Below, piece by piece: positions 24,692-34,646 of a DNA stretch of 46,462 nucleotides. The stretch comes from an uncultured Bacteroidales bacterium (GTDB lineage Bacteria > Bacteroidota > Bacteroidia > Bacteroidales > P3): assembly GCA_947175635.1 (NCBI GenBank), contig CAMWNM010000012.1:1-46462 (forward strand). The letters run 5' to 3'. The stretch's first letter is position 1, and each line of letters starts with the position of its first letter. The notes beneath the pieces are model-generated. The model saw nothing but the letters and a program-made list of their open reading frames with translations. It did not search any database and was not told where the DNA came from. The translations under genes were made by a program, and so were the position numbers.

Positions 24692-25915
24692 TTAACGGGC
24701 AATCCACAGTTCGGGATTCAGTTTTTCGGTGTTCTTCCAGATCTGGAACTGCAGTTCGGTTTTATTCTCGTCCTTGTCGTGGTATACGCGGCCTATCTTC
24801 TGTTTGGTGTCAACCGTCTGGCCTTTCTTCACATATACCTGGTCAAGGTTGGCGTACACGGTGATGTAGGCCCCGTGCCGGACCATCACGAACTTGAGGC
24901 CGTAGACGGATTCGATATTGCAGACTTCACCCTTGAATACGGCGCGAGCCACCGCGTCTTTTTCGGTGAGGATATCGATACCGTTGTTGGTTACCGTCAG
25001 ACTGTTTATGACAGGATGCGGATGGGTTCCGAACCGCCCCGAGATGGTGCCTCTTTCAAGCGGCCAGGGAAGTTTTCCCTTATTGCTCTCGAAGTTGGAG
25101 GAAAGCGCCTTTTCGGCAGGGGTAAGGGCATAGGTGTTGGTGCCGCTTTTTGTTTGCTGCTGTTTTTGTTGCGACTGCCGGATCTCGGCCTCGATGATTT
25201 TCTTGATCTGACTGTTGAGCTGGTTTACCTTCTTTTGTTGGTTCTGTAGCTTTTTCTTTAAATCCGATTCCTGCTTCTTAAGTTGTGAAACAATCTTGTT
25301 TTTATCTTGCTGCTCTTTTTCAAGCGCCTTTTTCTCTTTCTCCTGGCTCTGAACCAATTGTTTCTTGTTGGCCCGTTCGGCTTCGAGCGATTCTTTGCTG
25401 CTTGCCAACACCAGTTGCTTTTCGGAAATGATGCTTACCTGTTTGCGCAGATACTCGTCATATTGCGTGATATAACGCAGCCGTCTCCAGGCCTGATTGA
25501 AATTTTTGGAAGAGAGGATGAACATCAGGAGCGAATATTGATTGCGGTGCCGGTGGGTGGACACGATCAGTTTTCCGTATTCCTGCTTCATGGTTTCGAT
25601 ATCCCGGCTCAAACGGTTTATCTTTACCTCCAGTTTCCCTATTTCTCGGTCGGTCAGCGTTACTTCCTGATTCAGCCCTTTGATGAGCTGTTGCCGTTTG
25701 GCGATGTTGCTGTTGACCAATTGCAGTTCGGCCAGGGTTTTCTTCTGTTTCTTGTTGGTCTGGCTCAGTTGTTTGTTGGTTTGTGCAATCTCCTGTTCCA
25801 GCTTCTTCTTGTCGGCTTCAAGCGTTTTGCGGTCTTGGGCGAAGGAGCCGGACACACAAAAGACCAACAGCAGGCAGCACAGTGTTTTGGATATGGAAAG
25901 GACGGATAGGCGCAT
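24692..25915 (-). CDS. Murein hydrolase activator EnvC-like, M23 peptidase domain
   Basis: A secreted coiled-coil protein with a C-terminal LytM/M23 domain, typical of EnvC, which activates cell-wall amidases during division. The signal peptide probably ends at SGSFA|QD (Gln27 exposed). Residues about 30-260 are a long coiled coil (Q/K/E rich). The M23 domain shows GRFGTHPHPV, DILTEKDAVARAVFKGEV, VMVRHGAYITVYANLD and GQTVDTKQKIGRVY. The usual catalytic histidine pair and HxH motif is incomplete (only VRHGAYIT), which agrees with the degenerate EnvC role. It is the fifth gene of the nucleotidyltransferase-TPR-DUF4292-EnvC group. Confidence 0.9.
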   Translation of the reverse strand: MRLSVLSISKTLCCLLLVFCVSGSFAQDRKTLEADKKKLEQEIAQTNKQLSQTNKKQKKTLAELQLVNSNIAKRQQLIKGLNQEVTLTDREIGKLEVKINRLSRDIETMKQEYGKLIVSTHRHRNQYSLLMFILSSKNFNQAWRRLRYITQYDEYLRKQVSIISEKQLVLASSKESLEAERANKKQLVQSQEKEKKALEKEQQDKNKIVSQLKKQESDLKKKLQNQQKKVNQLNSQIKKIIEAEIRQSQQKQQQTKSGTNTYALTPAEKALSSNFESNKGKLPWPLERGTISGRFGTHPHPVINSLTVTNNGIDILTEKDAVARAVFKGEVCNIESVYGLKFVMVRHGAYITVYANLDQVYVKKGQTVDTKQKIGRVYHDKDENKTELQFQIWKNTEKLNPELWIAR

Positions 25916-25924
25916 GATACAGGT

Positions 25925-26770
25925 TTAAAATAGGTTGCCCTGTTCCATATTCCGGGTCAGGCCGTGGTTGATTTCCATCTTGGCTGACTTGGGAATGGAG
26001 AGGGGAAAAGAAAGTTCGTTGTTCCAACGGATTTTGTTGTAGCGAATCTGTGCGTTCACCAAACTTTTTTGATTGAGGGCCACGCTGAGTTCAAAACCGT
26101 TTTCTTCAAAGTATATCAATTTCATCTGAATGGCCATGCCTTTTTGGACAACCTGCAGATGGAGAGCGTTCGGACGGAATTTCCGCTTGTCGATGAACAA
26201 CTGCCAGGCGATGCTGTCGCTCATCACGCCTTCTATACCCCATTGCAGGGAATCCGAATAGGCGAGCGTGCGTTCGCCCAACAGCATCACCGAATCGGTC
26301 TGCCGCATGAAAAGGCATTGCATCAACTTGAAAAGGGTGGGCAGCATGGGTACCGAATCATCCAGATAAAGGTTGCCTTCATTACCGAATTTATTGTAAA
26401 GGAGCAGGCTGTCTGGCGTTATCCGTATGCGTCCCAATTCCAGGAATTTGGTGCAGGAAGCCCAGATGATCCGGTCTTTCTGCACGCGAATCTGCCCGCC
26501 AAGGCCTATTTTCAAAGGCTCTTCGCCTATAAGCAGGGTGATGTCCAGATTGGCGGCGAAAGTGGAGAACTGCGTGTTGTACCCCATCGATTTACGGAGG
26601 ATGAAATCCACCGAATCACGGGAATCCCGGGCCAGTTCTTCGTCCAGGACAAAATTCTGGTTTTGCCATCCCCGGTCCTCCCTGTCCTGACGGCATCCTG
26701 CGAGCCACAGCATCGTGCTGCAAATCCATAGAATACCCCATAAACGATATGTGTGATTGTGTTTCATCAT
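25925..26770 (-). CDS. DUF4292 lipoprotein
   Basis: The N-terminus has a lipobox (WLAGC). The rest is beta-rich and matches the DUF4292 layout: short strands FSTFAANLDITL, LKIGLGGQIRVQKDRIIWASCT, RITPDSLLLYNK, and a C-terminal strand ALNQKSLVNAQIRYNKIRWN. The family is of unknown function and occurs next to TPR and EnvC-like genes in Bacteroidota, as here. The start ATG overlaps the TPR stop by 4 bases (ATGA); a second ATG follows at once. Confidence 0.9.
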   Translation of the reverse strand: MMKHNHTYRLWGILWICSTMLWLAGCRQDREDRGWQNQNFVLDEELARDSRDSVDFILRKSMGYNTQFSTFAANLDITLLIGEEPLKIGLGGQIRVQKDRIIWASCTKFLELGRIRITPDSLLLYNKFGNEGNLYLDDSVPMLPTLFKLMQCLFMRQTDSVMLLGERTLAYSDSLQWGIEGVMSDSIAWQLFIDKRKFRPNALHLQVVQKGMAIQMKLIYFEENGFELSVALNQKSLVNAQIRYNKIRWNNELSFPLSIPKSAKMEINHGLTRNMEQGNLF

Positions 26771-28578
26771 TCAACAGAATCAGGATGTGCGATTTTATGT
26801 TCGATCGGCGTTCTCTCCGTTTCGGGAAGCATTGTGCAGGCCTTTTTCCAAGCCTCCACCGCCTGGGCGGTCTGTCCGCAGCCTTGCAGAATATCGCCGT
26901 AGTGTTCCCAAAGCGTGGCTTCCCGGCCGTCGCTGTGTTTCAATGCCTTTTCCATTATCTCCCTTGCTTTTGTGTATTGGCCCGAGCGATATAGCGTCCA
27001 TGCGTAGGTATCGAGAAATGTGGCGTTTTGCGGTTCGGCCTTGCATAGGGTCTCCGCCATTTTTTCGGCTTTCTGCAATTCCTGTCCTGTTACGGCAAGG
27101 TAATAGGCATAGTTGTTGCGTACATAGAGGTCGGTCGAATCCGATAGATAGAGCAGGCGGTAGGCTTCAAGACTCTTTTCGTGCATGTTCAGGGCGAAGT
27201 AGCCGTCGCCCAGAATCTGCAGGAACACCTTTTCCATATAGGGATTGGCCCCGATGTTGCGTTTCCGGCCGTTTTCGGCAAGATTTACGGCCGCCGCCTC
27301 ATTCTCCTCAAGCAGTGCGGAAACGGCCAGATACATATAGGGCGCAGGTTGCTCGGGAAAACGTTCGGCGGCTATTTGTCCGGCCTGTTTGAGTATGGCG
27401 GTGTCGCCGGCCTGATTGGCGGCGAAAAGCAACATTTCCCATGCACCGTAAACGGTGGAATCCAGTTCCACGGCCTTTTCCAACAAGGGAATGGCGGTGC
27501 TTGCATCGCCTAACAGCACCAGAAATTTTCCATGCGTGAAAAAGCCTTCCGCTTCCTGCGGGTGTACACGGTTCAGGACCTCGAAAAGATGGCGCGCCTG
27601 GGAAATGGGATTGCCTTTGGGTTTGCGTTCATCCTGTTCGGTGTAGTAGGTTTTGAGTACGTTCAATTTTGTCTTGAAATCCAGACGCACATTTTCAACA
27701 GCTTTCTCCAACGACCGGTAGGCGGCGTTGAAATCGCCCGTGTTCCGGTAGTAGTCGGCCAGGGAAACATGAATGTAAGGGTCGTCGGGTTTCAGCTCCA
27801 GTATCTTCTTTAAATAACGATAGGCTTGTTTGTAGTCTTTCTCCTTCATGCAGATCTGGGCCAGTATCTCCAGATATTTCGATTGTCCGGGAATGGCCGC
27901 GCTGATCTTCTCTATCTCGTTGCGGGCGGCTTTTGCATTGTTGATGCCGCTATAGAGTTTGTATTTCTGCATACTCCACTCATCGTTGTAGCCGAATCGG
28001 GATTGCAGACGGTCGTACACGGCGATGGCCCGCGGAAAATCTTTCAGAAACACGTACATATTGGCCTCTTCATAGGCATATTCCAAGGTTTGCGGGCTAA
28101 GCTGATGGAGTATCGAAAAGGTTTCGCCCGCTTTTTTAAACTGACGGGTGGTTTTATACAGCTGGGCGCGCAAGAGCTGGAACCATTCGTTGCCGGGTTG
28201 CAGCAAGCAGGCTTTTTCGGCGTAAACGATGGCATCGGAAAAGCGGTTTTCGTTTGCCAGCAGATTGCTTATCTGAAAGGCCGCCGTGGCGTTTTCGGGA
28301 TCTCTCTCGAGCAACAGGCGGTACAGTTGCAGGGCATCCTCGTGGTGGTCGGAAATATAGTTGGCCGTGGCTTCCAGAAACAGCGAGTCCCGGAACCGGA
28401 TTTCATGGTTGTTGGAAGATGTGCTTCCCGTCTCCATGCCGCCGCCCACGAAAGAGGTCTGTCCAACGGCTTGCTTTCCGCCCCGCTTCTGCGCTAATGC
28501 TTCCGTGCCGGGCAATGCCGCGGCCAGCAGGCAGAGCCATACCGAAAACAGGGCGACTATGTAGTTGATGCGTGTCAT
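26767..28578 (-). CDS. Secreted tetratricopeptide repeat protein, 603 aa
   Basis: The signal peptide probably ends at TEALA|QK (Gln30 exposed). From about residue 65 to 590 the sequence is a series of TPR helices, for example EDALQLYRLLLERDPENATA, YLKKILELKPDDPYIHVSLAD, LLEKAVELDSTVYGAWEMLL and LYRSGQYTKAREIMEKALKHS. The partner is unknown. The gene is coupled to the DUF4292 gene by a 4-bp overlap and follows the nucleotidyltransferase gene, suggesting a joint envelope-linked role. Confidence 0.9.
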   Translation of the reverse strand: MTRINYIVALFSVWLCLLAAALPGTEALAQKRGGKQAVGQTSFVGGGMETGSTSSNNHEIRFRDSLFLEATANYISDHHEDALQLYRLLLERDPENATAAFQISNLLANENRFSDAIVYAEKACLLQPGNEWFQLLRAQLYKTTRQFKKAGETFSILHQLSPQTLEYAYEEANMYVFLKDFPRAIAVYDRLQSRFGYNDEWSMQKYKLYSGINNAKAARNEIEKISAAIPGQSKYLEILAQICMKEKDYKQAYRYLKKILELKPDDPYIHVSLADYYRNTGDFNAAYRSLEKAVENVRLDFKTKLNVLKTYYTEQDERKPKGNPISQARHLFEVLNRVHPQEAEGFFTHGKFLVLLGDASTAIPLLEKAVELDSTVYGAWEMLLFAANQAGDTAILKQAGQIAAERFPEQPAPYMYLAVSALLEENEAAAVNLAENGRKRNIGANPYMEKVFLQILGDGYFALNMHEKSLEAYRLLYLSDSTDLYVRNNYAYYLAVTGQELQKAEKMAETLCKAEPQNATFLDTYAWTLYRSGQYTKAREIMEKALKHSDGREATLWEHYGDILQGCGQTAQAVEAWKKACTMLPETERTPIEHKIAHPDSVE

Positions 28579-28593
28579 TCGTTCGGGTGTTTG

Positions 28594-29592
28594 TCAGCAT
28601 TCAGAGGCGGAATAATCGCCCAGGTTCACCGAGGATGCCCGGGCGATGGCTTCGGCCTGGTTGCCTATCATGGAATCGTGCAGCACGATGTTTTCAACCT
28701 TTGCTTTTTGTTGCACGATGGTGTTTGTCAGCACGGCATCTTTCACCATGCTTCCGGTGTCCAGCGACACAAAAGGACCTACCACTGCGTTTTCCACATG
28801 AACGTCCCCGGCGATATAACAAGGCGGTATCACCACCGAATTTCTGATGTCGGCTTTGGGCGATACTTGATGCCCCTTGTGCGCCAGCACTCGGGCGTGC
28901 GTGCCGATTGTGGCGTTTTTGTTGCCGCAGTCGAGCCACTCGTCCACGGGTTCGCTGTAAAAACGGATGCCTTTCTCAAGCATGTTCTGGAGGGCGTCGG
29001 TAAGTTGGTATTCGTTGCCTTTGCGCACGCTGTGGTCAACCAGATACTGCAACTCTTTCCTCAGGTTCTCACCGTCTTTAAAGAAATAGATGCCGATAAT
29101 GGCCTGATCCGATACCGGTTCCTGCGGTTTTTCCATAAAACCGGTAATCCGGTGATCGGCTTCGGTAAGCACTACGCCGAAAGCGCGCGGATCTTCCACT
29201 TTCATGGTCCAGATAATGGAATCCTTATCGGTATTGAGTTTGTTCTGGCAGAAAAACAAGGTGTCGGCGAAAGCCACGATAACCGGACCGTGCAAGGCAT
29301 CGGCCGCACACAGAATGGCATGGGCGGTGCCTAAGGCTTCTTCCTGATAGAAAATACCGCCCCGTGCGCCGATGCGCTTTGCCGCCGCACAAAGATCCCT
29401 TTCGGACTGTTCGCCGAAATGGCCCGTAACAAAGGCGATCTCGTCTATCGGCTCTTTTATCGACAGCGCGATTTCTTCGATGAGATGCTCTACAATCGGT
29501 TTTCCGGCCAGCCGTATCAGCGGTTTGGGCGTGGTCAGGGTGTGCGGCCGCATTCTTTTACCCAATCCGGCCATGGGGATGATGATGTTCAT
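28594..29592 (-). CDS. Nucleotidyltransferase (NDP-sugar synthase type) with left-handed helix
   Basis: The N-terminal signature MNIIIPMAGLGKRMRPHTLT and KPLIRLAGKPIVEHLIEE mark a sugar-phosphate nucleotidyltransferase of the RmlA/GlmU family; the catalytic-site segments GTAHAILCAADAL, FADTLFF, FMEKPQEP and WLDCGNKN are present. The C-terminal ~75 residues are hexapeptide repeats (KADIRNSVVIPPCYIAGDVHV in part), as in GlmU-like or mannose-1-P-type enzymes. The exact sugar cannot be read off. It lies 6 bases downstream of the dUTPase stop. Confidence 0.92.
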   Translation of the reverse strand: MNIIIPMAGLGKRMRPHTLTTPKPLIRLAGKPIVEHLIEEIALSIKEPIDEIAFVTGHFGEQSERDLCAAAKRIGARGGIFYQEEALGTAHAILCAADALHGPVIVAFADTLFFCQNKLNTDKDSIIWTMKVEDPRAFGVVLTEADHRITGFMEKPQEPVSDQAIIGIYFFKDGENLRKELQYLVDHSVRKGNEYQLTDALQNMLEKGIRFYSEPVDEWLDCGNKNATIGTHARVLAHKGHQVSPKADIRNSVVIPPCYIAGDVHVENAVVGPFVSLDTGSMVKDAVLTNTIVQQKAKVENIVLHDSMIGNQAEAIARASSVNLGDYSASEC

Positions 29593-29598
29593 GCTGTG

Positions 29599-30207
<609 letters not shown>

Positions 30208-30210
30208 GTG

Positions 30211-31713
30211 TCAATGTTTTTTGAACCGGTTTTTCCAATGACTGCCCATTCCTTTGAGCAGGAAAGGAATCTCGGGTTCCGTTTTGAATATGATTGCCGA
30301 AAAGAGCATGAGGCCGGCCAAACCATACAGGGCTTTATGCCAAGCCGTTCCGAAATCTATCCATTTTCCGGCCAGACCGATGCCCACCGCCAGGGCGAGA
30401 TAGACGGATATCCTTTTTACCGGATAGGGCACCGGATAACATTTCTGCCCCCAGATATACGAAACGAGGCTGAGGCAGAAGTAGCAGGTAAAAGCGGTCC
30501 AGGCTGCGCCATGATAGCCGAAAACAGGAATCAACAAAAAGTTCATGCCGATGGTGATGGCTGCCCCGATAAGGGAAATATACATGCCGATGCGGGTCTT
30601 GTCGCTTACCTTATACCACACCGACAGGTTGAAGAATACGCCCAGAAAGAGGTTTGCCATCAGCAATACAGGCACCACATCCGCCCCTTCCCGATAGCCG
30701 GCTCCCACGAAATACATGATTTGATCCAGAAAGAGTACGCATGTAAGATAGATGAAGGCGCAGGTAATCACGAAAAACTTCATCACCTTGGCGTAGGTGG
30801 CCGGTGCGTTTTCGCTGTCCATCTGCTTGAAGAAAAAGGGTTCGGCCGCAAAACGGAATGCCTGTACGAACAAGGTCATGATGATGGACAGCTTGTAACA
30901 GGCTCCGTAAATGCCCAACTGGCTCATGGCCGTGGCCGGGTCGGGGTTGAGGTATTTGAGCAGCACGCGGTCGAAAGTGCCGTTGATGATACCGGCCATG
31001 CCCCATACCATTACGGGGAGCGTATATATCATCATCTCTTTCCACAAGGCCGGCTTGAAAGTGAAGCGGAGTTGCCTCCATTCGGGAATCAGGCATACGA
31101 ATGTGAAGAGACTGGCGATGAGGTTGGAGATGAAGATATAGCCCACACCCATATCGGGATTGTAGATACAGTGCAGCCACGTGTCGGGATTGGCGGCCAG
31201 ACGGGCAGGGCAGTAGAGAATGAAGAACAGGTTGAGGAAAATGTTTACCGCGATGTTGAGCGACTTGAGCACGGCAAAGCGCATGGCCTTGTTCTGTTCG
31301 CGCAACAGGCAGAAAGGAATGGCCGACAGTACGTCGGCCGAAAGGATGATGCCGAACCAGATGATATACAGCCCCGCATCGGGATAGCCCATCCGGACGC
31401 CGATACTTTTGTGGAAGGCCACCACCAGACTCAGAAACACGGCCGTTGTGGCGGCAATCGACCACACGGAAGTGCTGTAAACCGAGCGGTCTTCTTTGTA
31501 TTTCTGCATGAAACGGAAAAAGGTGGTTTCCATGCCGTAGGTAAGCAATACCAGCAGAAACGCCACATAGGCGTACAGTTCGGTTACGATGCCGTATTGG
31601 TCGGGGGCAAAGTTGTAGGTATAGAGCGGAACCAGCAGAAAATTCAGAAACCGTCCCACAATGGAGGGCAGTCCGTAAATCACCGTCTGTTTAGCCAAAC
31701 TCTTCAGTTGCAT
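30211..31713 (-). CDS. Lipopolysaccharide/oligosaccharide flippase (MATE/MOP family)
   Basis: A 500-residue membrane protein with about 12-14 predicted transmembrane helices. The N-terminus YGLPSIVGRFLNFLLVPLYT and the following ELYAYVAFLLVLLTYGMETTFFRF are typical of Wzx/MurJ-type flippases of the MOP superfamily. It probably moves a lipid-linked sugar across the inner membrane; the substrate is unknown. It sits between the QC gene and the dUTPase gene with 3-base gaps on both sides, indicating one operon. Confidence 0.92.
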   Translation of the reverse strand: MQLKSLAKQTVIYGLPSIVGRFLNFLLVPLYTYNFAPDQYGIVTELYAYVAFLLVLLTYGMETTFFRFMQKYKEDRSVYSTSVWSIAATTAVFLSLVVAFHKSIGVRMGYPDAGLYIIWFGIILSADVLSAIPFCLLREQNKAMRFAVLKSLNIAVNIFLNLFFILYCPARLAANPDTWLHCIYNPDMGVGYIFISNLIASLFTFVCLIPEWRQLRFTFKPALWKEMMIYTLPVMVWGMAGIINGTFDRVLLKYLNPDPATAMSQLGIYGACYKLSIIMTLFVQAFRFAAEPFFFKQMDSENAPATYAKVMKFFVITCAFIYLTCVLFLDQIMYFVGAGYREGADVVPVLLMANLFLGVFFNLSVWYKVSDKTRIGMYISLIGAAITIGMNFLLIPVFGYHGAAWTAFTCYFCLSLVSYIWGQKCYPVPYPVKRISVYLALAVGIGLAGKWIDFGTAWHKALYGLAGLMLFSAIIFKTEPEIPFLLKGMGSHWKNRFKKH

Positions 31714-31716
31714 GGT

Positions 31717-32718
31717 TTATTCGTAAAGGGTTGCCAGCACCACGTCGCCCACGATTTTGAGCGTGGAGGCCGAAACGTGTTCGAGATTGTCGCCGAGGGT
31801 GTGCCAATGCGGAAAGAATCCCGTTTGGGCGCGGTTGTCGTAATGCACGATATCGATGGTGGGGATACGGGCAAGGTCGTTCACAAAAAGATGATCGTCT
31901 ATCAGAGCGCCGGTGGCACGGTTTTGAAAAATGTTGCCGTAGCCCATCAAGGCGGCCTTTTCCCATACCTTGCGCATGATATCGGGTGCATAATACATCG
32001 AAGTGGCTTCCATCGCGAAACAAGGGTCGTAGGTGCCCACCATGTCGAGCAAGATACCGTAAGAGGCCGAATAGCCGGGCACCGGCGGATTTTCCGCCCA
32101 ATGCTGGGCGCCCAAACACCATGCGTATTCATCGCCCGCCTGATGGTTTTCCCATTCGGGCTTTCCGGAGTCCTCGAGATCGAAAAGCACGATGTCGACC
32201 CCCGCCAAGGGTGGATTTTGTTGCATGACGCGGGCTATTTCAAGCAAAACGGCCACGCCGCTGGCACCGTCGTTGGCCCCGTCGATAGGGGTTCTCTTTA
32301 CATCCGGATCCGTGTCTCTGTCGGCATAGGGGCGCGAATCCCAATGGGCGCACAGCAGGATGCGTCTTGTCTGTTCGGGATTGAAAGAAGCCATGATGTT
32401 GCGGCCGTTCAGCAACGCATTGTCCCAACGTCTGGCCTCGAATTCCTGTATCCGCACGCTTGCCCCGTAAGAGGCCAGTTTGGCTTGCAGATAACCGGCG
32501 CATAGTCTGTGTGCTTCCGAGTTGGGGGTTCTCGGTCCGAAAGCCACTTGCCGGGCCACAAAATGCCATAGGGAATCGGCATTGCAGACCGGTACGGTAT
32601 TCTTTGCGGCAGAAACATTCTGCATCGCTCCGCCGTTTTTCCCCCTGCAGGCGGCCGCAATCAGCAGAAGACACAGAAGCGGCAGGGTAGACAATAGTAA
32701 GAATCGGATGTTCCGCAT
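31717..32718 (-). CDS. Glutaminyl-peptide cyclotransferase, M28 family (Porphyromonas type)
   Basis: The N-terminal segment ends in a lipobox (LIAAAC), so this is a periplasmic lipoprotein. The 333-residue catalytic part has the M28 zinc site: HWDSRPYAD, the Asp-containing GANDGASGVAVLLE, the acidic FDLEDSGKPEW (signature of the bacterial QC with E and D ligands) and a late histidine HWHTLGD. These enzymes turn an N-terminal glutamine into pyroglutamate on exported proteins. In this window several signal peptides are predicted to leave Gln at +1. The gene is followed by the flippase gene and preceded by pheS by 12 bases. Confidence 0.9.
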   Translation of the reverse strand: MRNIRFLLLSTLPLLCLLLIAAACRGKNGGAMQNVSAAKNTVPVCNADSLWHFVARQVAFGPRTPNSEAHRLCAGYLQAKLASYGASVRIQEFEARRWDNALLNGRNIMASFNPEQTRRILLCAHWDSRPYADRDTDPDVKRTPIDGANDGASGVAVLLEIARVMQQNPPLAGVDIVLFDLEDSGKPEWENHQAGDEYAWCLGAQHWAENPPVPGYSASYGILLDMVGTYDPCFAMEATSMYYAPDIMRKVWEKAALMGYGNIFQNRATGALIDDHLFVNDLARIPTIDIVHYDNRAQTGFFPHWHTLGDNLEHVSASTLKIVGDVVLATLYE

Positions 32719-32730
32719 GGCAGTGAGGCT

Positions 32731-33753
32731 TTAGAATTGCGAGAGGAAACGCACATCGTTTTCCGAAAAGAGACGCAGGTCGTTTACCCGGTAAAGCAGG
32801 TTGGCGATGCGTTCCACGCCCATGCCGAAAGCGAAGCCGCTATACACCTTGCTGTCGATGCCGCAGTTTTCCAACACATTGGGATCCACCATGCCGCAAC
32901 CCAGAATCTCCACCCAGCCCGTACCCTTGCAGAGCGCGCAACCCTTGCCGCCGCAAATGCTGCAGGCGATATCCATTTCGGCCGAAGGCTCGGTAAAGGG
33001 AAAGTAGGAGGGACGGAGTCTGATTTTGGTATTGGAGCCGAACATTTCCTTGGCGAAATACATCAGTACCTCACGTAGGTCGGCATACGAAACGCCTTTA
33101 TCCACATACAGGCCTTCCACTTGGTGGAAAAAGCAGTGCGCACGCGCCGAAACGGCCTCATTGCGGTACACCCGTCCGGGGCAAAGCGTGCGGATGGGAA
33201 GCGGCTTGCTCATCATGGTGCGGATCTGCACCGAAGAGGTGTGGGTACGTAAAGCTACGTCGTTGTTGCCGTTCTTTTCCACAAAAAACGTGTCCTGCAT
33301 ATCCCTTGCCGGGTGTTCGGGCGGAAAGTTGAGCGCGGTGAACAGATGCCAGTCGTCTTCTATTTCGGGACCGTCTGAAATATCAAAGCCGATTTTGCCG
33401 AAAATGCGGTAAATCTCTTCCCTGATCTGGGAAAGCGGGTGTCGATGGCCAATCTCGCTGTCGGCCGGCCGGCTGAGGTCGAGATCTGCTGCCGGGGAAG
33501 CGCCCTTGTCTTTACCGAAGTCATCCTTGGCTTTCTGAATGGCTTCCTGCACGGCGGTCTTAAGTTCGTTGAGAGCCTGTCCGATACTTTTTCTCAGTTC
33601 GGGTTCCACTTGCTTGAAGTCTTCGAAAAGCTTGTTCATCTCTCCCTTCTTGCCCAAGATCCGGATACGGTATTTTTCCGATTCTTCAAGCGAGGAGAGT
33701 TTTATCTTACGGGCTTCTTCAAGCAGGCTGTCTATTCTTTCCTTGAGTGGCAT
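32731..33753 (-). CDS. pheS: Phenylalanine--tRNA ligase alpha subunit
   Basis: The 340-residue length and the class II synthetase motifs mark PheS: motif 1 region RHPLSQIREEIYRIFGKIGF, LRTHTSSVQIRTM, VYRNEAVSARAHCFFHQVEGLYVD (motif 2) in pieces, and FAFGMGVERIANLLYRVNDLRLF (motif 3). An N-terminal coiled-coil arm is present. PheT, the beta subunit, is not in the window, so the two subunits are split. The adjacent cyclophilin gene lies 13 bases upstream. Confidence 0.97.
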   Translation of the reverse strand: MPLKERIDSLLEEARKIKLSSLEESEKYRIRILGKKGEMNKLFEDFKQVEPELRKSIGQALNELKTAVQEAIQKAKDDFGKDKGASPAADLDLSRPADSEIGHRHPLSQIREEIYRIFGKIGFDISDGPEIEDDWHLFTALNFPPEHPARDMQDTFFVEKNGNNDVALRTHTSSVQIRTMMSKPLPIRTLCPGRVYRNEAVSARAHCFFHQVEGLYVDKGVSYADLREVLMYFAKEMFGSNTKIRLRPSYFPFTEPSAEMDIACSICGGKGCALCKGTGWVEILGCGMVDPNVLENCGIDSKVYSGFAFGMGVERIANLLYRVNDLRLFSENDVRFLSQF

Positions 33754-33766
33754 GGCAGTTGCGGTG

Positions 33767-34450
33767 TTATTGCAGGGTGATGGTCATGGGAATGTCTTCT
33801 ACGGGACGGTTGTTGCCGTCGGTGGCCTGGGCGGCGATGCGGTCTATCACCTCCATGCCGTCGATTACTTCGCCGAATACCGTGTACTGCCCGTCGAGAT
33901 GCGGCGTACCGCCCACGGTGGTGTAGATCTGTTCCTGCTCGGGCGTGAAGGAAACGCCGTAGTTTGTTTTCAGGATCTCGATTTCCCTAGGTGTGTAGAT
34001 CCGGCCCTGCACGATATAGAACTGGGATGCCGAAGATTCCTTGCGGGGATTCACGTTGTCGCCTTGACGGGCGGCGGCCAGGGCCCCTTTTTTATGAAGC
34101 AGGCCGGGTACGAATTCGGCGGGGACGGTGTATCCGAGGTCGCCCGTACCCAGCATCTCGCCCGGGGCCGCGTTCTTCGATTTCGGGTCTCCTCCTTGAA
34201 TCATAAAGTCTTTGATAACGCGGTGAAAGAGGGTGTTGTCGTACATCTGCGCCTTTACCAGCTTGATAAAGTTGTCGCGGTGTTGCGGTGTCTGATTGTA
34301 GAGCTTCACGGTCATATCGCCATAGGGCGTGTGGATTACCGCCAATTGTTCGTTCCCGGTTTCCGGATAAGCGGAAGTTTGCGCTTGCATAGTACTGATG
34401 TTTAAGATAAAGGCTACGGCCAAAGCGGCCAGCCGAAATAAATATTTCAT
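33767..34450 (-). CDS. Secreted peptidyl-prolyl cis-trans isomerase, cyclophilin type
   Basis: The start is ATG at 34450 (MKYLFRLAAL). A signal peptide probably ends at STMQA|QT (Gln24 exposed). The cyclophilin core follows: TPQHRDNFIKLVK, FHRVIKDFMIQGGDPKSKN, AAARQGDNVNPRKESSASQFYIV, VFGEVIDGMEVIDRI. Compared with canonical cyclophilins it has an insertion between ESSASQFYIVQGR and GTPHLDGQY, as in many Bacteroidota secreted PPIases. It probably helps fold periplasmic or outer-membrane proteins. A perfect promoter lies 28-60 bases upstream, with its -33 box inside a 77-bp repeat. Confidence 0.92.
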   Translation of the reverse strand: MKYLFRLAALAVAFILNISTMQAQTSAYPETGNEQLAVIHTPYGDMTVKLYNQTPQHRDNFIKLVKAQMYDNTLFHRVIKDFMIQGGDPKSKNAAPGEMLGTGDLGYTVPAEFVPGLLHKKGALAAARQGDNVNPRKESSASQFYIVQGRIYTPREIEILKTNYGVSFTPEQEQIYTTVGGTPHLDGQYTVFGEVIDGMEVIDRIAAQATDGNNRPVEDIPMTITLQ

Positions 34451-34477
34451 GGCTTCTGTTGATTTTGTTGCAAACAA

Positions 34478-34509
34478 CAAAGATAATGAAAGTCGAGAGC
34501 AGAAGCAAA
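34478..34509 (-). promoter_or_regulatory. Promoter of the cyclophilin gene, partly formed by the 77-bp repeat
   Basis: TATCTTTG (34478-34485) and TTTG (34506-34509), minus strand, with exactly 20 bases between. The -33 box lies in the hairpin arm of the first 77-bp repeat copy and the -7 box straddles its left edge. The second copy keeps the -33-like TTTG but not the -7. Confidence 0.75.
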
Positions 34510-34635
34510 CCCAAGGTTTGCTTCTGCCGAGACGGAATTATCTTCAACGAAAGTTAGCGATAATGAAAGTCGAGAGCAGAAGCAAACCCAAGGTTTGCTT
34601 CTGCCGAGACGGAATTATCTTCAACGAAAGTTAGC
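34482..34635. repeat. Exact 77-bp tandem duplication with a 13-bp hairpin
   Basis: Two identical 77-base copies (34482-34558 and 34559-34635). Each contains GCAGAAGCAAACC and GGTTTGCTTCTGC, a perfect 13-bp stem with a CAA loop, surrounded by weaker outer pairing (GATAAT/ATTATC). It fills the gap between comF and the cyclophilin gene. No T-run follows the stem, so it is not a normal terminator. The identity of the copies suggests recent duplication. Confidence 0.95.
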
Positions 34636-34646
34636 GCAACGGGGGC

